Assembly: GCA_000381625.1 (NCBI GenBank)
Contig: KB906767.1
Span: forward strand, 845,729 to 909,728
Direction: 5' to 3'
Origin: Bryobacterales bacterium KBS 96
GTDB lineage: Bacteria > Acidobacteriota > Terriglobia > Bryobacterales > Bryobacteraceae
DNA: 64,000 bases
Both the position numbers and the translations under genes were made by a program. Numbering within the stretch: position 1 is the first letter of the stretch; each line of letters starts with the position of its first letter. This document shows positions 1 through 9,776 of this stretch, one piece after another. The notes below the pieces were generated by a model that was given only the letters and a program-made list of their open reading frames with translations, did no database searches and was not told the origin of the DNA.

Positions 1-765
1 CCCGTCCATGCCGCTGCCCGAGACGAAGAGCTGTCCACCTTGGTCCGCGCTGAAACAGAGGTTCTCCGGGCGCATCGCGAGAGGCAGTTCGCAAATGGTC
101 TGAAGAGTCTGGCTGTCGAGCGCCACCAGTGTGCGCTCGCGATAATTCGCAACCAGCAGAATCTGGCCATCCGAGCGAAACCGCAGGTTTCCAAGCTCCC
201 CCGCAAGCTGGGTGTGGACGCGTTTGCCCGTGGCGAGTTCGATGCACTCCACCATGCCGCTGGCGCCTTCTGAAATCGCCGCGTAGATGCGGTTTGTCCC
301 GGAATAGAAGCACAGGTCCAAATCCAGCGGCTCGTTTTCCAGCCGGACGCGCCGGACAATTCGATGGCTCTCCACGTCCGCAAGAATGAGTTCGTGGCTC
401 TTGCCGGAGATCGCGGCCAGCATCTTCCCGTCTGGGGTGAGGCGAATGGAATCGACACGATCGGCAAGCCGGACCGACGCCTTTTTTGCCAAACGCTCAA
501 TGTCCAGCAGGTGAACGGTTCCGGTTGCGGGGGTCAGCGCGTAGCCTTGCCTGGAATCCGCGATGACCACCGACGGTGAAGCATTCAGCCCGATCTTCTT
601 CGCGACTTGAAACGAGTTGAGGTCGACGGCGGCCACGGAGTTCTCGCCCGCCGTGCTCACCAGCGCGTATCCCGGATACCCGGTTGCCCGGCTCCGGCCA
701 CAGGCGGAAGCGATAGTGAATGCGCTGCCGGCAAGCAGACTGCGGCGGGTAAATTTACTGTCCAT
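1..765 (-). CDS. Exported beta-propeller (YVTN/WD40-like) protein, 3' end beyond window
   Basis: Open reading frame of 255 codons from an ATG at 765 running off the window edge, so the C-terminus is missing. The N-terminus has a twin-arginine-like stretch (TRRSLLAG, residues 6-13) and an ASAC lipobox-like end, suggesting a Tat-exported lipoprotein. The rest shows repeating units of the kind 'LTPDGKMLAAIS' and 'RFRSDGQILLVAN', each ending in a short strand with a hydrophobic core, as in seven-bladed YVTN/WD40 propellers. Such proteins usually bind other proteins or act as quinoprotein-like scaffolds; no catalytic residue can be named here. It is transcribed divergently from mreB. The class is fairly sure, the function unknown. 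Confidence 0.75.
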   Translation of the reverse strand, partial: MDSKFTRRSLLAGSAFTIASACGRSRATGYPGYALVSTAGENSVAAVDLNSFQVAKKIGLNASPSVVIADSRQGYALTPATGTVHLLDIERLAKKASVRLADRVDSIRLTPDGKMLAAISGKSHELILADVESHRIVRRVRLENEPLDLDLCFYSGTNRIYAAISEGASGMVECIELATGKRVHTQLAGELGNLRFRSDGQILLVANYRERTLVALDSQTLQTICELPLAMRPENLCFSADQGGQLFVSGSGMDG

Positions 766-1037
766 GGGACTGAGACTTGTTTTTGCTAGCCCGGCAGGCG
801 ATTCCACGGCAGAGATTTCCGGCCTCGTAAGGGCAGTGAATGCCCTGCCCGCGCAGTCGATGAAAGCGGAGATTCACGTGATCTAGTACTCGTGGTATTC
901 CTATGTTACTCTCGTGAGTGATCGCGGGGGGAGCCTCGCCCTCCGTGTGCTTCTTGCGCATTGTCTGAGCTCGGTTCCGAGCCGTTGCGAAAGCTGCCAT
1001 CCACGGGTCGCGATCAGTAAGGGACCAAGCTCTTTTC

Positions 1038-2063
1038 ATGAATTTCAGGTCTGTTTTTAGCCTTATTTCTTCCGATCTTGCCATCGATCTTGGCACGGCG
1101 AATACGCTGGTTTTCGCCAAAAGCAAGGGCGTTGTCGTGAATGAGCCGTCCATCGTCGCCATCAACAAAACCAATGGCGAGGTGGAAGCCGTCGGCAAAG
1201 AGGCCAAGGAAATGGTGGGGCGCACGCCTGGAAACATTGTCGCGATCCGTCCCATGAAGGACGGGGTTATCGCGGACTTTAAAGTCACCGAGCGCATGTT
1301 GAACTATTTCATCCAAAAGGCGCACGGACGCAAAATGCTGGTGCACCCGCGTATCGTCATCGGTGTTCCGAGCGAGATCACACAGGTCGAAAAAAGAGCC
1401 GTGATCGACTCCGCCTATCGCGCCAAAGCAAGCGAAGTACACCTGGTGGAGCAGGCGATGGTGGCAGCTATTGGGGCAGGCCTGCCTATCACCGAGCCCT
1501 CCGGGAACATGGTGGTAGATATCGGCGGCGGGACTACCGATGTCGCCGTAATTTCTCTCTCCGGTATCGTTTACTCGCGCTCGGTTCGCGTCGCCGGCAA
1601 CGAAATGGACGACGCCATCATGCAGTACCTGAAGCGGAAGTATAACCTTCTGATTGGCGAGCGGACGGCGGAACAGATCAAGATTCAGCTCGGCTCCGGG
1701 TATCCTCTGGACCGGCCGATTACCATGGAGATCAAGGGCCGCAATCTGATCGAAGGCGTCCCGAAAACCATTACCATCGGGGATAGCGAGATCCGCGAGG
1801 CGCTTTCGGAATGTGTTGCGACCATCGTGAACGCCATTCGGGTGGCGCTTGAAAGAACGCCACCCGAATTAAGCGCCGATATCAGCGACCGTGGCATAGT
1901 GCTGACCGGAGGCGGAGCGATGCTGAAGAACCTCGACCGGCGCATCCGGGAGGAAACGGGGCTCCCGGTGTCGATTGCCGACGATCCCCTGGCTTCGGTT
2001 GCGCTTGGCACGGGCAAGATGCTTACCGATTTTAAGCTGCTGCGTAGAATCGTGATCGAGTAG
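1038..2063 (+). CDS. mreB: Rod shape-determining protein MreB (actin-like)
   Basis: Actin-like ATPase that forms membrane-associated filaments guiding the elongation peptidoglycan machinery. At 341 aa it has the usual length. Actin-fold motifs are intact: phosphate 1 (AIDLGTANT, residues 15-23), phosphate 2 (DIGGGTTD, about 160-167) and the adenosine motif (LTGGGAML, about 290-297). The N-terminus carries the short hydrophobic segment used as a membrane anchor. The gene opens the cell-shape locus mreB-mreC-mreD-mrdA-rodA; mreC follows after 63 bases. The Shine-Dalgarno sequence before the ATG is weak (GGGACC about 10 bases upstream). Confidence 0.97.
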   Translation: MNFRSVFSLISSDLAIDLGTANTLVFAKSKGVVVNEPSIVAINKTNGEVEAVGKEAKEMVGRTPGNIVAIRPMKDGVIADFKVTERMLNYFIQKAHGRKMLVHPRIVIGVPSEITQVEKRAVIDSAYRAKASEVHLVEQAMVAAIGAGLPITEPSGNMVVDIGGGTTDVAVISLSGIVYSRSVRVAGNEMDDAIMQYLKRKYNLLIGERTAEQIKIQLGSGYPLDRPITMEIKGRNLIEGVPKTITIGDSEIREALSECVATIVNAIRVALERTPPELSADISDRGIVLTGGGAMLKNLDRRIREETGLPVSIADDPLASVALGTGKMLTDFKLLRRIVIE

Positions 2064-2126
2064 TCTCTATTTTGATAGCGCCGGGCGGGTCTCCGTCGCT
2101 ACAGTAGAGTTTAGGGATCTACAAGT

Positions 2127-3395
2127 TTGCAGGAACCGCGAGTCGTTGAGGCGATTCTTAGCCGGTATCGAAACCTCATCATTCTGGCGATTGTCATCGT
2201 CGCTCAATTGCTTTTGTTAGCGTGGCAGGTTCGGACCACGCAGGATGTCCGGCTAATTCGTGTGTGGGCCGTCACCACCGTGACACCGCTCGCGGGAGTC
2301 ACCGAGGCCGTGCGCCGCAACACCATTGGCTTCCTTGAAGACTACTTCATCTTGCTGGATGTCCGCGAACAGAACCGGAAGTTGCGCGAGGACAACAACC
2401 GGCTGAAGATGGAGAACATCTATTACCGGAATCAGTTAACGACAGCGGAAAACGCTCGCGCGTTGAGCGCGTTCCAATTGCAGACCGCTTCCAAAACCGT
2501 GGCGGCAAGGATTATCGGCAATGGCACGGCCTCTTCGGCGCAAGTAGTATTTATCGATCGAGGCTCGACGAGCGGGGTCGTCAAAGGCATGGCGGTGGTT
2601 ACGCCCGATGGCATTGTCGGCAAGGTGATCGCGGTATATCCGCTCGCATCGCAGGTGCTCCTGGTCACCGATCCGACCTTCTCAGTGGGCGTGGAGTCGC
2701 AAAAAGCACATATCCATGGGACCTTGAGCTGTAACGGTTCCAACTGCGTCGTGGATTACATCCAGAATGAGGAAAAGATCGATCCCGGCGAATGGTTTTA
2801 TACGTCGGGCGAAGACCGGATTTTCCCGCGCGGGTTTCCGGTCGGCACGGCGGCTTCGGTGAAATCCGGCCAATTCATGAAAGACATCCATTTGAACTTA
2901 AGCGGCGCTCCCGGAGCCGCCGACGAAGTCCTGGTTGTCCTCCACGGCGTTCATCAACTAATTCCCGATACGCCTCCCGAGCAGCGCGTGGCGCAATCGT
3001 TGCCCGCCCCGCCGCCGGATGCCGCTCCCGGCCCGGCCACGCCGAAAATGGCCACGCAAGCGGACAAGATCAAGCAGAAATATATCGATATTGGCAAGGA
3101 AGAGAACCATGTATACGGTGCGATAGGCGGCAATATGCCGAATTTCAATAAACCTGCCGCAGCGGCCCAATCACCTGCACAAGCGGAAATGCCACCCAAG
3201 CCAGCCGCGAAGCCCGCTTCCCCGCCCGTCGTCAGGCCCTCTCCTCCGCCCACCGGGATTCTAGGCGCACGCACGCCGGAGCCCACGAAACAGCCCGCGG
3301 CAGAGAAGAAGCCCAGCCACGTTGACAATGGACCCGTCCTGCCATTGGGAGCGCCCAGGAAGAAGGCGCCGCCGGCGACACCGCCTCAGCCATGA
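2127..3395 (+). CDS. mreC: Rod shape-determining protein MreC
   Basis: Bitopic inner-membrane protein linking MreB to the PBP2-RodA synthase in the periplasm. It begins at TTG with AGGGA about 10 bases upstream. There is one membrane helix (residues 15-33), a coiled coil rich in E, N, K and R (about 75-110), then the paired beta domains (about 120-275, including GVVKGMAVV and GIVGKVI). From about residue 285 to 422 it has an unusually long, low-complexity Pro/Ala tail that ordinary MreC proteins (about 280-330 aa) lack. The stop codon overlaps the mreD start (ATGA at 3392-3395), so the two genes are translationally coupled. Confidence 0.95.
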   Translation: MQEPRVVEAILSRYRNLIILAIVIVAQLLLLAWQVRTTQDVRLIRVWAVTTVTPLAGVTEAVRRNTIGFLEDYFILLDVREQNRKLREDNNRLKMENIYYRNQLTTAENARALSAFQLQTASKTVAARIIGNGTASSAQVVFIDRGSTSGVVKGMAVVTPDGIVGKVIAVYPLASQVLLVTDPTFSVGVESQKAHIHGTLSCNGSNCVVDYIQNEEKIDPGEWFYTSGEDRIFPRGFPVGTAASVKSGQFMKDIHLNLSGAPGAADEVLVVLHGVHQLIPDTPPEQRVAQSLPAPPPDAAPGPATPKMATQADKIKQKYIDIGKEENHVYGAIGGNMPNFNKPAAAAQSPAQAEMPPKPAAKPASPPVVRPSPPPTGILGARTPEPTKQPAAEKKPSHVDNGPVLPLGAPRKKAPPATPPQP

Positions 3396-3928
3396 CGGAA
3401 TATAGCGAACAGCTTTTAAAAAAGCCGCTGCGGGAAGGCTGGTTGAACCGGTTCCAGGTTCTGGCGCTGTTGGCCATCACTCTGGTGGCGATCATCTGCC
3501 AGTTCTATCTTCCGAGGCTGATTCCGAACACGGAATTCCTTGAAATTCCCCTGCTGCTGACCATTTATTTCGGGCTGATGCGGCAAAACCAGCTGTCGGC
3601 TTTGTTTTTTGGCGCGTTCGTTGGCTTGGCGCAAGATTCACTCTCGCACCTGCCACTGGGAATGTACGGCATCGCGAAGACCCTGGTCGGCTATTTCGCC
3701 GCTTCGGTAAGCATGCGGTTCGACGTCGACAACGTGCTTGTCCGGTTTACGCTGACCTTCTTCTTCTTTTTCTTCCATCAGTTTTTTTATTGGATGATGA
3801 GGCGCGCCCTGCTCGGCCAGGTCGTGCCACTCGATCCGCAGAAGATCCTGCTGCAAGCGCTGCTGAACGCCGTTGTGGCTGTTCCTTTATTCATGATCCT
3901 CGATAGAATGAAGTTGTCCGGATCGTAG
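3392..3928 (+). CDS. mreD: Rod shape-determining protein MreD
   Basis: Small polytopic inner-membrane protein of the elongasome. It has 178 aa with about five hydrophobic helices and a very Phe-rich stretch (TFFFFFFHQFFY) in the middle. It overlaps mreC by four bases and precedes mrdA by 27 bases, the canonical order. Family assignment rests on hydropathy, size and position more than on catalytic motifs, because MreD has none. Confidence 0.93.
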   Translation: MTEYSEQLLKKPLREGWLNRFQVLALLAITLVAIICQFYLPRLIPNTEFLEIPLLLTIYFGLMRQNQLSALFFGAFVGLAQDSLSHLPLGMYGIAKTLVGYFAASVSMRFDVDNVLVRFTLTFFFFFFHQFFYWMMRRALLGQVVPLDPQKILLQALLNAVVAVPLFMILDRMKLSGS

Positions 3929-3955
3929 CGCGGAGCCTGAACCCGAGTTCTATTT

Positions 3956-5854
3956 GTGGCATTAGTCGAAAGCCAGCGCGAACGCGAAGAAGTCTCGTCG
4001 GAGCAACTGCTTCAGGACAGTACGAAGGCGGCAACCGCCAAAATTGCCGTATTCCAGTACATCGTCGTCGCGGTTTTTATCTTTTTGCTCTCCGGATTCT
4101 GGACACTTCAGGTACAGAATCCCGACTATTATTCCGAAGCGGCGGAGCGAAACCGGATAAAATCCACGCCGATTCTCGCGCCACGAGGCAAAATACTCGA
4201 CCGCGATGGGCGCGTGATTGTCGACAATAAAGCTTCCTACTCCCTCCTGTTAAACCGGGATCAGCTCAAATGGGAGCATTTGCCCGCCATCGCCGACGCT
4301 CTGCACCTCGATTACAACGAACTCGCCGGCAAAGTCAGGCGGATGGGAAGCCGGCCGCAGATTGTCATTAAGGACGAGCTGACTCCGGACGACATGAGCT
4401 GGGTGCAATCCCATCGCGACACCGCCACCTATCCGGAGATGGACATCATCAACTCGTGGCGCCGGCTTTATCCCCAGGACGGGTACGCCGCGCACGTAAT
4501 CGGCTATGTCGGCGAAATCAGCGACGCGGAACTCGATCTGCCGCAGTTCATTGAATACCACCCGGGCGACGTAATCGGAAAAGATGGTATTGAGCGCGAA
4601 TACGATTCAACGTTGCGAGGCGTCGACGGCGAACGCCGGGTGTTGGTGGATAGCATGGGCCGCGAGCGGCAGGTGGACAAACCGAAAGATGCAGTCGCCG
4701 GAAAGGATCTCCAGCTTACGCTCGACCTCGATTTGCAATCCGTTGCCGAACTGGCAATGGAGGGGAAGCGCGGCGCGGTCGTGGCTCTCGATCCTCGCAA
4801 TGGGCAGGTCCTGGCGATGGTGAGCCGCCCTACTTTCGATCCCAACAAATTCACTGGACGGATCAGCACAAAAGACTGGAAAGAAATCGTGGACGATCCA
4901 TACAAGCCGCTGATGAACCGGGCGACGCAGGCGGAATTCGCCCCCGGGTCCACGTTCAAGCCATTTGTCGCGCTTGCCGGCCTGGAATCCGGCGTGATTG
5001 ACGATCAGACGGAATTCCATTGCCCCGGCGGCGCTTCGTTCTATGGCCATTATTTCGCCTGCTGGCGCAAGGGCGGCCACGGGAACATTTCGTTGCACAG
5101 GGCCATTACACAATCGTGCGACGTTTATTTTTATAACGTCGGTAACCGGCTCGGAATCGACCGCCTTGCACACTATACCCAGCTCGCCGGCTTCGGCGGG
5201 AAAACCGGGATCGATCTGCCGAACGAGCGCGAAAGCACCATGCCGTCAACACGGTGGAAGCTGCGGACTTTCCGGCAGAAGTGGTACGCCGGGGAAACCA
5301 TTTCGGTAGCCATCGGCCAGGGCGCCGTGACCGTATCGCCGCTCGAACTGGCGGCGGCGCTCGGCGGACTTTCGATCGGCGGCCGATGGTATCGCCCGCA
5401 CCTGCTGCGGGATGCGAAACCGGTATTGACCCGCGACGGCCATCTGAATCCACAGGACGTAGCCGAAGTCGTCGATGGAATGTACGGTGTGGTGAACGAG
5501 GGTGGAACCGGGCATGCGGCCGCTCTGCCGAACATCGAAGTCTGCGGCAAGACCGGGACCGCCCAGCTTGTGTCGACGGAGAAAATGAAGTCGATGCACC
5601 TGAAGAACAACGCCTGGTTTGAGGCGTTCGCTCCAAAAGGCGCCCCGGAGATCGCCGTCGTAGCGCTATTTGAAAGCGGTGAGGAGGGAGCCAACGCCGC
5701 CTGGATTGTTCGCGATGTAATGAAGGCTTATTTCGATAAAAAAGCCCGCCTCGCAAAAGAACGAACACAGCTCACTCGCGAGTTTCATACCCTCACGCTT
5801 CCGTGGGCGATGCCGATGCCCGCCGCCCTGGCTTTAGGGAGCGGCCTGAACTGA
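3956..5854 (+). CDS. mrdA: Penicillin-binding protein 2 (transpeptidase MrdA)
   Basis: DD-transpeptidase that cross-links peptidoglycan during lateral growth, paired with RodA. It starts at GTG. A single N-terminal membrane helix (about residues 30-52) is followed by the PBP dimer domain (ILAPRGKILDRDG, about 73-85) and the transpeptidase domain. The active-site motifs are all present: S332-T-F-K335, S387-C-D389 (the SxD form typical of PBP2) and K532-T-G534. The length of 632 aa is normal. It ends one base into the likely rodA start (TGATG), so the two are coupled. Confidence 0.96.
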   Translation: MALVESQREREEVSSEQLLQDSTKAATAKIAVFQYIVVAVFIFLLSGFWTLQVQNPDYYSEAAERNRIKSTPILAPRGKILDRDGRVIVDNKASYSLLLNRDQLKWEHLPAIADALHLDYNELAGKVRRMGSRPQIVIKDELTPDDMSWVQSHRDTATYPEMDIINSWRRLYPQDGYAAHVIGYVGEISDAELDLPQFIEYHPGDVIGKDGIEREYDSTLRGVDGERRVLVDSMGRERQVDKPKDAVAGKDLQLTLDLDLQSVAELAMEGKRGAVVALDPRNGQVLAMVSRPTFDPNKFTGRISTKDWKEIVDDPYKPLMNRATQAEFAPGSTFKPFVALAGLESGVIDDQTEFHCPGGASFYGHYFACWRKGGHGNISLHRAITQSCDVYFYNVGNRLGIDRLAHYTQLAGFGGKTGIDLPNERESTMPSTRWKLRTFRQKWYAGETISVAIGQGAVTVSPLELAAALGGLSIGGRWYRPHLLRDAKPVLTRDGHLNPQDVAEVVDGMYGVVNEGGTGHAAALPNIEVCGKTGTAQLVSTEKMKSMHLKNNAWFEAFAPKGAPEIAVVALFESGEEGANAAWIVRDVMKAYFDKKARLAKERTQLTREFHTLTLPWAMPMPAALALGSGLN

Positions 5855-6945
5855 TGGGCGCCCCACGCATTGCACGCACGACCGACTGGTACTTGCTTGC
5901 CATAACGCTGGTTATCTGCTCGTTGGGTGTGCTGCAAATCTACAGCGCCACTCACGCCACCAAATGGGAAGACGCCTGGTGGAAGCAGGTGGTCTTTGTC
6001 GCCGGCGGCCTCATACTGATGTGGGTCGTCACTCAGATCGATTACCACGCGCTGCTCGGCCAGGTGGTTCCCATGTACGCGCTGTCCATCGCGCTGCTTC
6101 TGGTCACGATGGTGGTTGGCAACAAGGTGTTCGGTTCCACTCGCTGGATTCGAGTAGCCGGATTCACGCTTCAGGTTTCCGAGTTCGTCAAAATCGTAAT
6201 TATTCTTCTGGTTGCGCGCTTCCTGTCGGATTTAAAGGCGGGTCAAAAGTTGGAGTGGCGCGATTTGGCGAAGCTCTGTGCGCTGGTCGGGGTACCGATG
6301 CTCCTGGTGATGAAGGAACCCGATTTGGGCACTTCGTTGACATATATACCGATCCTGGTATGTGGCATCTTAATGGCCGGCTTGCGCTGGAAGTACCTGC
6401 TGATTGTCGCCGCGGCCCTATTGATCTGCCTGCCGATCGGTTATCATTTCCTTAAGCCGTACCAGAAAGACCGGTTGGCCAGTTTTGTCGATCCCGAGCG
6501 GGATCCGAAAGGGACTGGGTTTCAAGTCATCCAATCGAGGATCGCCGTGGGGAACGGGGGTATGTGGGGCCGGGGCGTCACGCAAGGGTCACAAACCCAC
6601 CTGGGGTTCCTGCCCGTTCCGCAGACGGATTTCATCTTCTCGTCATTTGCCGAGGAGCATGGGTTTGTCGGTGTAGTTGTAGCGCTGGTTTTGTATTTCT
6701 TGCTAATCATGCAGATCGTGCAAAATGCCCAGACGGCTGGCGATCGAGAGGGTGTATATATCTGCATGGGAATTGGCGCGTTGGTCTTATTTCACGTGCT
6801 GGTCAACGTGGGCATGGTGGTGGGCAGGATGCCCGTCGCCGGTATTCCCCTCCCCCTGATGAGTTCGGGGGGGTCGAACGTTCTATCGATGTTTCTGATG
6901 TTGGGTCTGGTGAATAGCGTCAGGCTGAGGCGTTTAGTAAGTTAA
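5854..6945 (+). CDS. rodA: Rod shape-determining protein RodA (SEDS glycosyltransferase)
   Basis: SEDS-family lipid II polymerase, the partner of PBP2, in the inner membrane with about ten helices. I chose the ATG at 5854, which overlaps the mrdA stop as TGATG and has AGGGAG about 14 bases upstream. An in-frame ATG at 5803 would add 17 hydrophilic residues inside mrdA and looks less likely. Family sequence is clear: FGSTRWI, KEPDLGT, a GFQVIQS segment and the C-terminal GIPLPLMSSGGS block. From the chosen start it is 363 aa. Confidence 0.95.
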   Translation: MGAPRIARTTDWYLLAITLVICSLGVLQIYSATHATKWEDAWWKQVVFVAGGLILMWVVTQIDYHALLGQVVPMYALSIALLLVTMVVGNKVFGSTRWIRVAGFTLQVSEFVKIVIILLVARFLSDLKAGQKLEWRDLAKLCALVGVPMLLVMKEPDLGTSLTYIPILVCGILMAGLRWKYLLIVAAALLICLPIGYHFLKPYQKDRLASFVDPERDPKGTGFQVIQSRIAVGNGGMWGRGVTQGSQTHLGFLPVPQTDFIFSSFAEEHGFVGVVVALVLYFLLIMQIVQNAQTAGDREGVYICMGIGALVLFHVLVNVGMVVGRMPVAGIPLPLMSSGGSNVLSMFLMLGLVNSVRLRRLVS

Positions 6946-6950
6946 GTTAG

Positions 6951-6964
6951 CCCCCTGCAGGGGG
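6951..6964. terminator. GC-rich palindrome just after rodA
   Basis: Perfect 14-base palindrome CCCCCTGCAGGGGG five bases after the rodA stop. It could fold as a 5-bp stem with a TGCA loop, but there is no T-run after it, so a transcription terminator is only one possibility. The rest of 6965-7213 shows no gene and presumably holds the promoter of the RNase gene. Confidence 0.3.
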
Positions 6965-7213
6965 TGGTTCGACGAAAAATTTGGGTCGAACTGAGTAGGA
7001 CAAAAGAGTTTCGGATTGTTGTTGAAGAATTTACGGTTGCTTGGTTATCCGGTAATCGAATCCAGAGGGCGGGCGTTTGTGAGCAAGACTCCGCACGATC
7101 CTCTGGCCAGAAGTTTTATGTCTGCCCGTAGCCTCTCGCCGCGGGCTTGATATCCATCACACGTCCGAATTTCTTAACTCCCGCTCATCGGCCCGGCAAA
7201 GGCGGTAATTAAT

Positions 7214-9751
7214 ATGGGCAAGGAGTTGGTGATTGGTTCCAATCGCCACGAGACAAAAGTAGCCATCCTCGAGGACGATCAGCTTGTTGAAGTCTTCTTT
7301 CAACGGGCGCATGAATACTCGCTGGCGGGCAGCATTCACAAAGGACGGGTCACGCGGGTACTACCCGGCATGCAATCCGCGTTCGTGGATCTGGGGCTCG
7401 AACGGGACACGTTCCTGTATGTGTCCGATTTCTTCGAAGAACACCCGGACGTTGACACAATAGAAGAGAAACCACAAAAGAGCGGCCGCCCCGAGGGACG
7501 TCGCGATCGCGCGCCGGAAGCGCGGCCATTCATAAAAGAAGCGGTAGCACCGGCGATAGCACCGGAAGCGGCAGAAGCACTTCAGCCGAATTCCATCCCG
7601 GAACCGGCAGACGCTGGAGCTGACACCTCGCGCGATCACCGGGGCCGCCGTTCACGCCGCCGCCGTCCGCGGAGCCACGGTTTTCCCGAGACGAAATACG
7701 CGCAGCCGCCCGCCGCGGCGACCGAACGCCACGAGGCGGCGCCACCGAAAGAACCTACGGAACAGGCCGAGGCTCCCGCCGAGGATGTCATTTTATTGCC
7801 AGGCGAGTCCCTCGCGAAATACCGCCATCCGCACGCCACGGCGGCGGCTCCGGCGGTTGAATTAGGGCGGGAAACCGAAGAGAAGCCCGGCGCGGCCACG
7901 GGCGAAGTGGCCCAGATCTTCGTGGAACCAGTCGCGGAGAATAAACCGGAAGAGCTTGCCCTGGCGCACGTGGAAGAGGCTGGACCAGAGAAGGCCGGAG
8001 ACACGGCATCCGGCGACGATTCCCCGCTGCGAGACGATTTTCCGATAGCCCTGGTTAGCGATATTGAGCCGTCCGAAAACGACATACAATCGTTTCGCGA
8101 AGACTCCGCTGAAGACGAAACGGAGATGATCGATCTGTCCTCGGCGCTCGACATCGATTTCGCGACTCCGCTGGACGAAGCGGTCGAGGAAACGACCGGA
8201 ATCGAACCGGAGGCGGAAGAGGCTGAAGGCAATGAAGTGGCCGCCGAGCATCCGAATGGCGAGTCCGAGAGTACCGGCGCTGCCGGAGCCGGTAGTCCCG
8301 CCACGGATATAGAATCGAGCGCCTCACAGAGCGCGTCGCTCCGCGAGCAGGGTGGCCGGTCGATGCACCGCATGTCGCGCCGTATGCGGCGCCGCCGGGG
8401 CGGACGCTTCAACCAGCAGGGCAACGGCCAAGGCAACGGTGGTGACGCGAATAGAGTCGGGGATGAGATTGCCGCCGCCGCGCCCGAACCCCGCATCAAC
8501 GAGCCCAAGCCCGAGCGCGAAGAGCAGACGGCGCAGGCTGAACGGCCTTTGCCGTCGATCACCGACCTGCTGAAGGCCGGGCAGGAAATTATTGTACAGA
8601 TTGCGAAGGAACCGCTGGGACAAAAAGGCGCGCGCATTACTTCGCACGTCGCGCTACCGGGCCGTTATGTAGTGTACATGCCGAGCGTCGATCACATGGG
8701 CGTTTCGCGCAAGATCGCCAGCGATGAAGAACGGCATCGGCTGAAAAAGGTCCTCCAGGCGCACCGCGCCGGCACAACCGGCGGCTTCATTGTTCGCACG
8801 GCCGGCGAGGGCCACACGGAGGAAGAAATCGCGGCGGACATGAACTTCCTCTACAATCTCTGGCTGGATATCCGCCAGAAGGCCGAGAAGAAGCCCGCGC
8901 CGCTGCTGTTGCATCACGATCTGGACGTTGTACGGCGCATTCTCCGCGATCAATTAACCGACGATTTCAAAGCCATCTGGGTCGACCAGGAAGACATGTA
9001 CGAGAATGTGCTGGGCTTTGTGCAACGGTTCCAGCCGGCGCTTGTCAATCGAGTCAAGATGTACACCCGGGCGGCGCCAATTTTCGATGCGTTTAACATC
9101 ACCCAGGAGCTCGAGAAAGCGCTGCGGCCGAAGGTATGGCTGAAGTCGGGCGGCTACATCGTTATTAATCAAACTGAAGCGCTGGTGGCGATCGACGTCA
9201 ACACCGGCAAATTCGTCGGAAAATCGAATCGCCTGGAAGACACCATCGTCAAAACCAATACCGAGGCCGTGAAGGAAATTGTTCGTCAGATCCGGCTGCG
9301 CGATCTCGGCGGCATCATCGTAGTCGATTTCATCGACATGGACGAGCGCAAGAACCGCCAAAAGGTGATGCAGACGCTCGAAGAGGCGATGAAGGCCGAC
9401 AAGGCGCCATATAAGATCCTGCAGTTCAATGATTTCGGTCTTGTCGCCATCACCCGCAAACGCGTGAAGCAGAGTTTGGAACGCACGTTGTGCGCTCCCT
9501 GCCCCTACTGCGAAGGCGCGGGATACGTAAAAAGCGTGCAGACCATCGTCGGTGAGATTCTAGTCGAAGCGCAGAAGCTGGCCGCCGCTGTGCAAGGCGA
9601 GGACGTAATGCTGCGCTGTCATCCGGAGGTAGCCAAGACGTTGAAGTCCAAAGACAATCGGTATCTCGAAGAGTTGGAAGAGATACTGAGCCGTCCGGTT
9701 CTGGTGAAGAGCGACCCGCTGCTGCACCACGAGAAGTTCGATCTTGCGTAA
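7214..9751 (+). CDS. Ribonuclease E/G family endoribonuclease with a large S1-domain insertion
   Basis: Single-strand endoribonuclease for rRNA processing and mRNA decay. The N-terminal 75 residues match the start of RNase E/G (RNase-H-like start, then KGRVTRVLPGMQSAFVDLG of the S1 domain). The S1 domain is then interrupted by about 360 residues, rich in Glu/Ala/Pro, with two Arg clusters (GRRSRRRRPR and RMRRRRGGRF), before it resumes at about residue 455. The catalytic core is intact: metal-binding D661 (AIDVNTG) and D705 (VVDFIDM), and the Zn-link C763-P-Y-C766. RNase G is about 490 aa; the excess here is almost all insertion. It could be named rne or rng; the sequence does not settle which. 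AAAGGCGG lies about 10 bases before the ATG. Confidence 0.93.
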   Translation: MGKELVIGSNRHETKVAILEDDQLVEVFFQRAHEYSLAGSIHKGRVTRVLPGMQSAFVDLGLERDTFLYVSDFFEEHPDVDTIEEKPQKSGRPEGRRDRAPEARPFIKEAVAPAIAPEAAEALQPNSIPEPADAGADTSRDHRGRRSRRRRPRSHGFPETKYAQPPAAATERHEAAPPKEPTEQAEAPAEDVILLPGESLAKYRHPHATAAAPAVELGRETEEKPGAATGEVAQIFVEPVAENKPEELALAHVEEAGPEKAGDTASGDDSPLRDDFPIALVSDIEPSENDIQSFREDSAEDETEMIDLSSALDIDFATPLDEAVEETTGIEPEAEEAEGNEVAAEHPNGESESTGAAGAGSPATDIESSASQSASLREQGGRSMHRMSRRMRRRRGGRFNQQGNGQGNGGDANRVGDEIAAAAPEPRINEPKPEREEQTAQAERPLPSITDLLKAGQEIIVQIAKEPLGQKGARITSHVALPGRYVVYMPSVDHMGVSRKIASDEERHRLKKVLQAHRAGTTGGFIVRTAGEGHTEEEIAADMNFLYNLWLDIRQKAEKKPAPLLLHHDLDVVRRILRDQLTDDFKAIWVDQEDMYENVLGFVQRFQPALVNRVKMYTRAAPIFDAFNITQELEKALRPKVWLKSGGYIVINQTEALVAIDVNTGKFVGKSNRLEDTIVKTNTEAVKEIVRQIRLRDLGGIIVVDFIDMDERKNRQKVMQTLEEAMKADKAPYKILQFNDFGLVAITRKRVKQSLERTLCAPCPYCEGAGYVKSVQTIVGEILVEAQKLAAAVQGEDVMLRCHPEVAKTLKSKDNRYLEELEEILSRPVLVKSDPLLHHEKFDLA

Positions 9752-9776
9752 GAAACGCCAATGTTAAACTGAGGGG

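Noticed and set aside
5803-5853. Earlier rodA start
   Set aside because: Would overlap mrdA by 52 bases; the ATG at 5854 gives a coupled TGATG and the normal N-terminus.
7636-8637. 333-codon minus-strand frame opposite the RNase insertion
   Set aside because: Ser/Ala-rich mirror of the acidic insert; arises from codon bias, and no start signal is seen.
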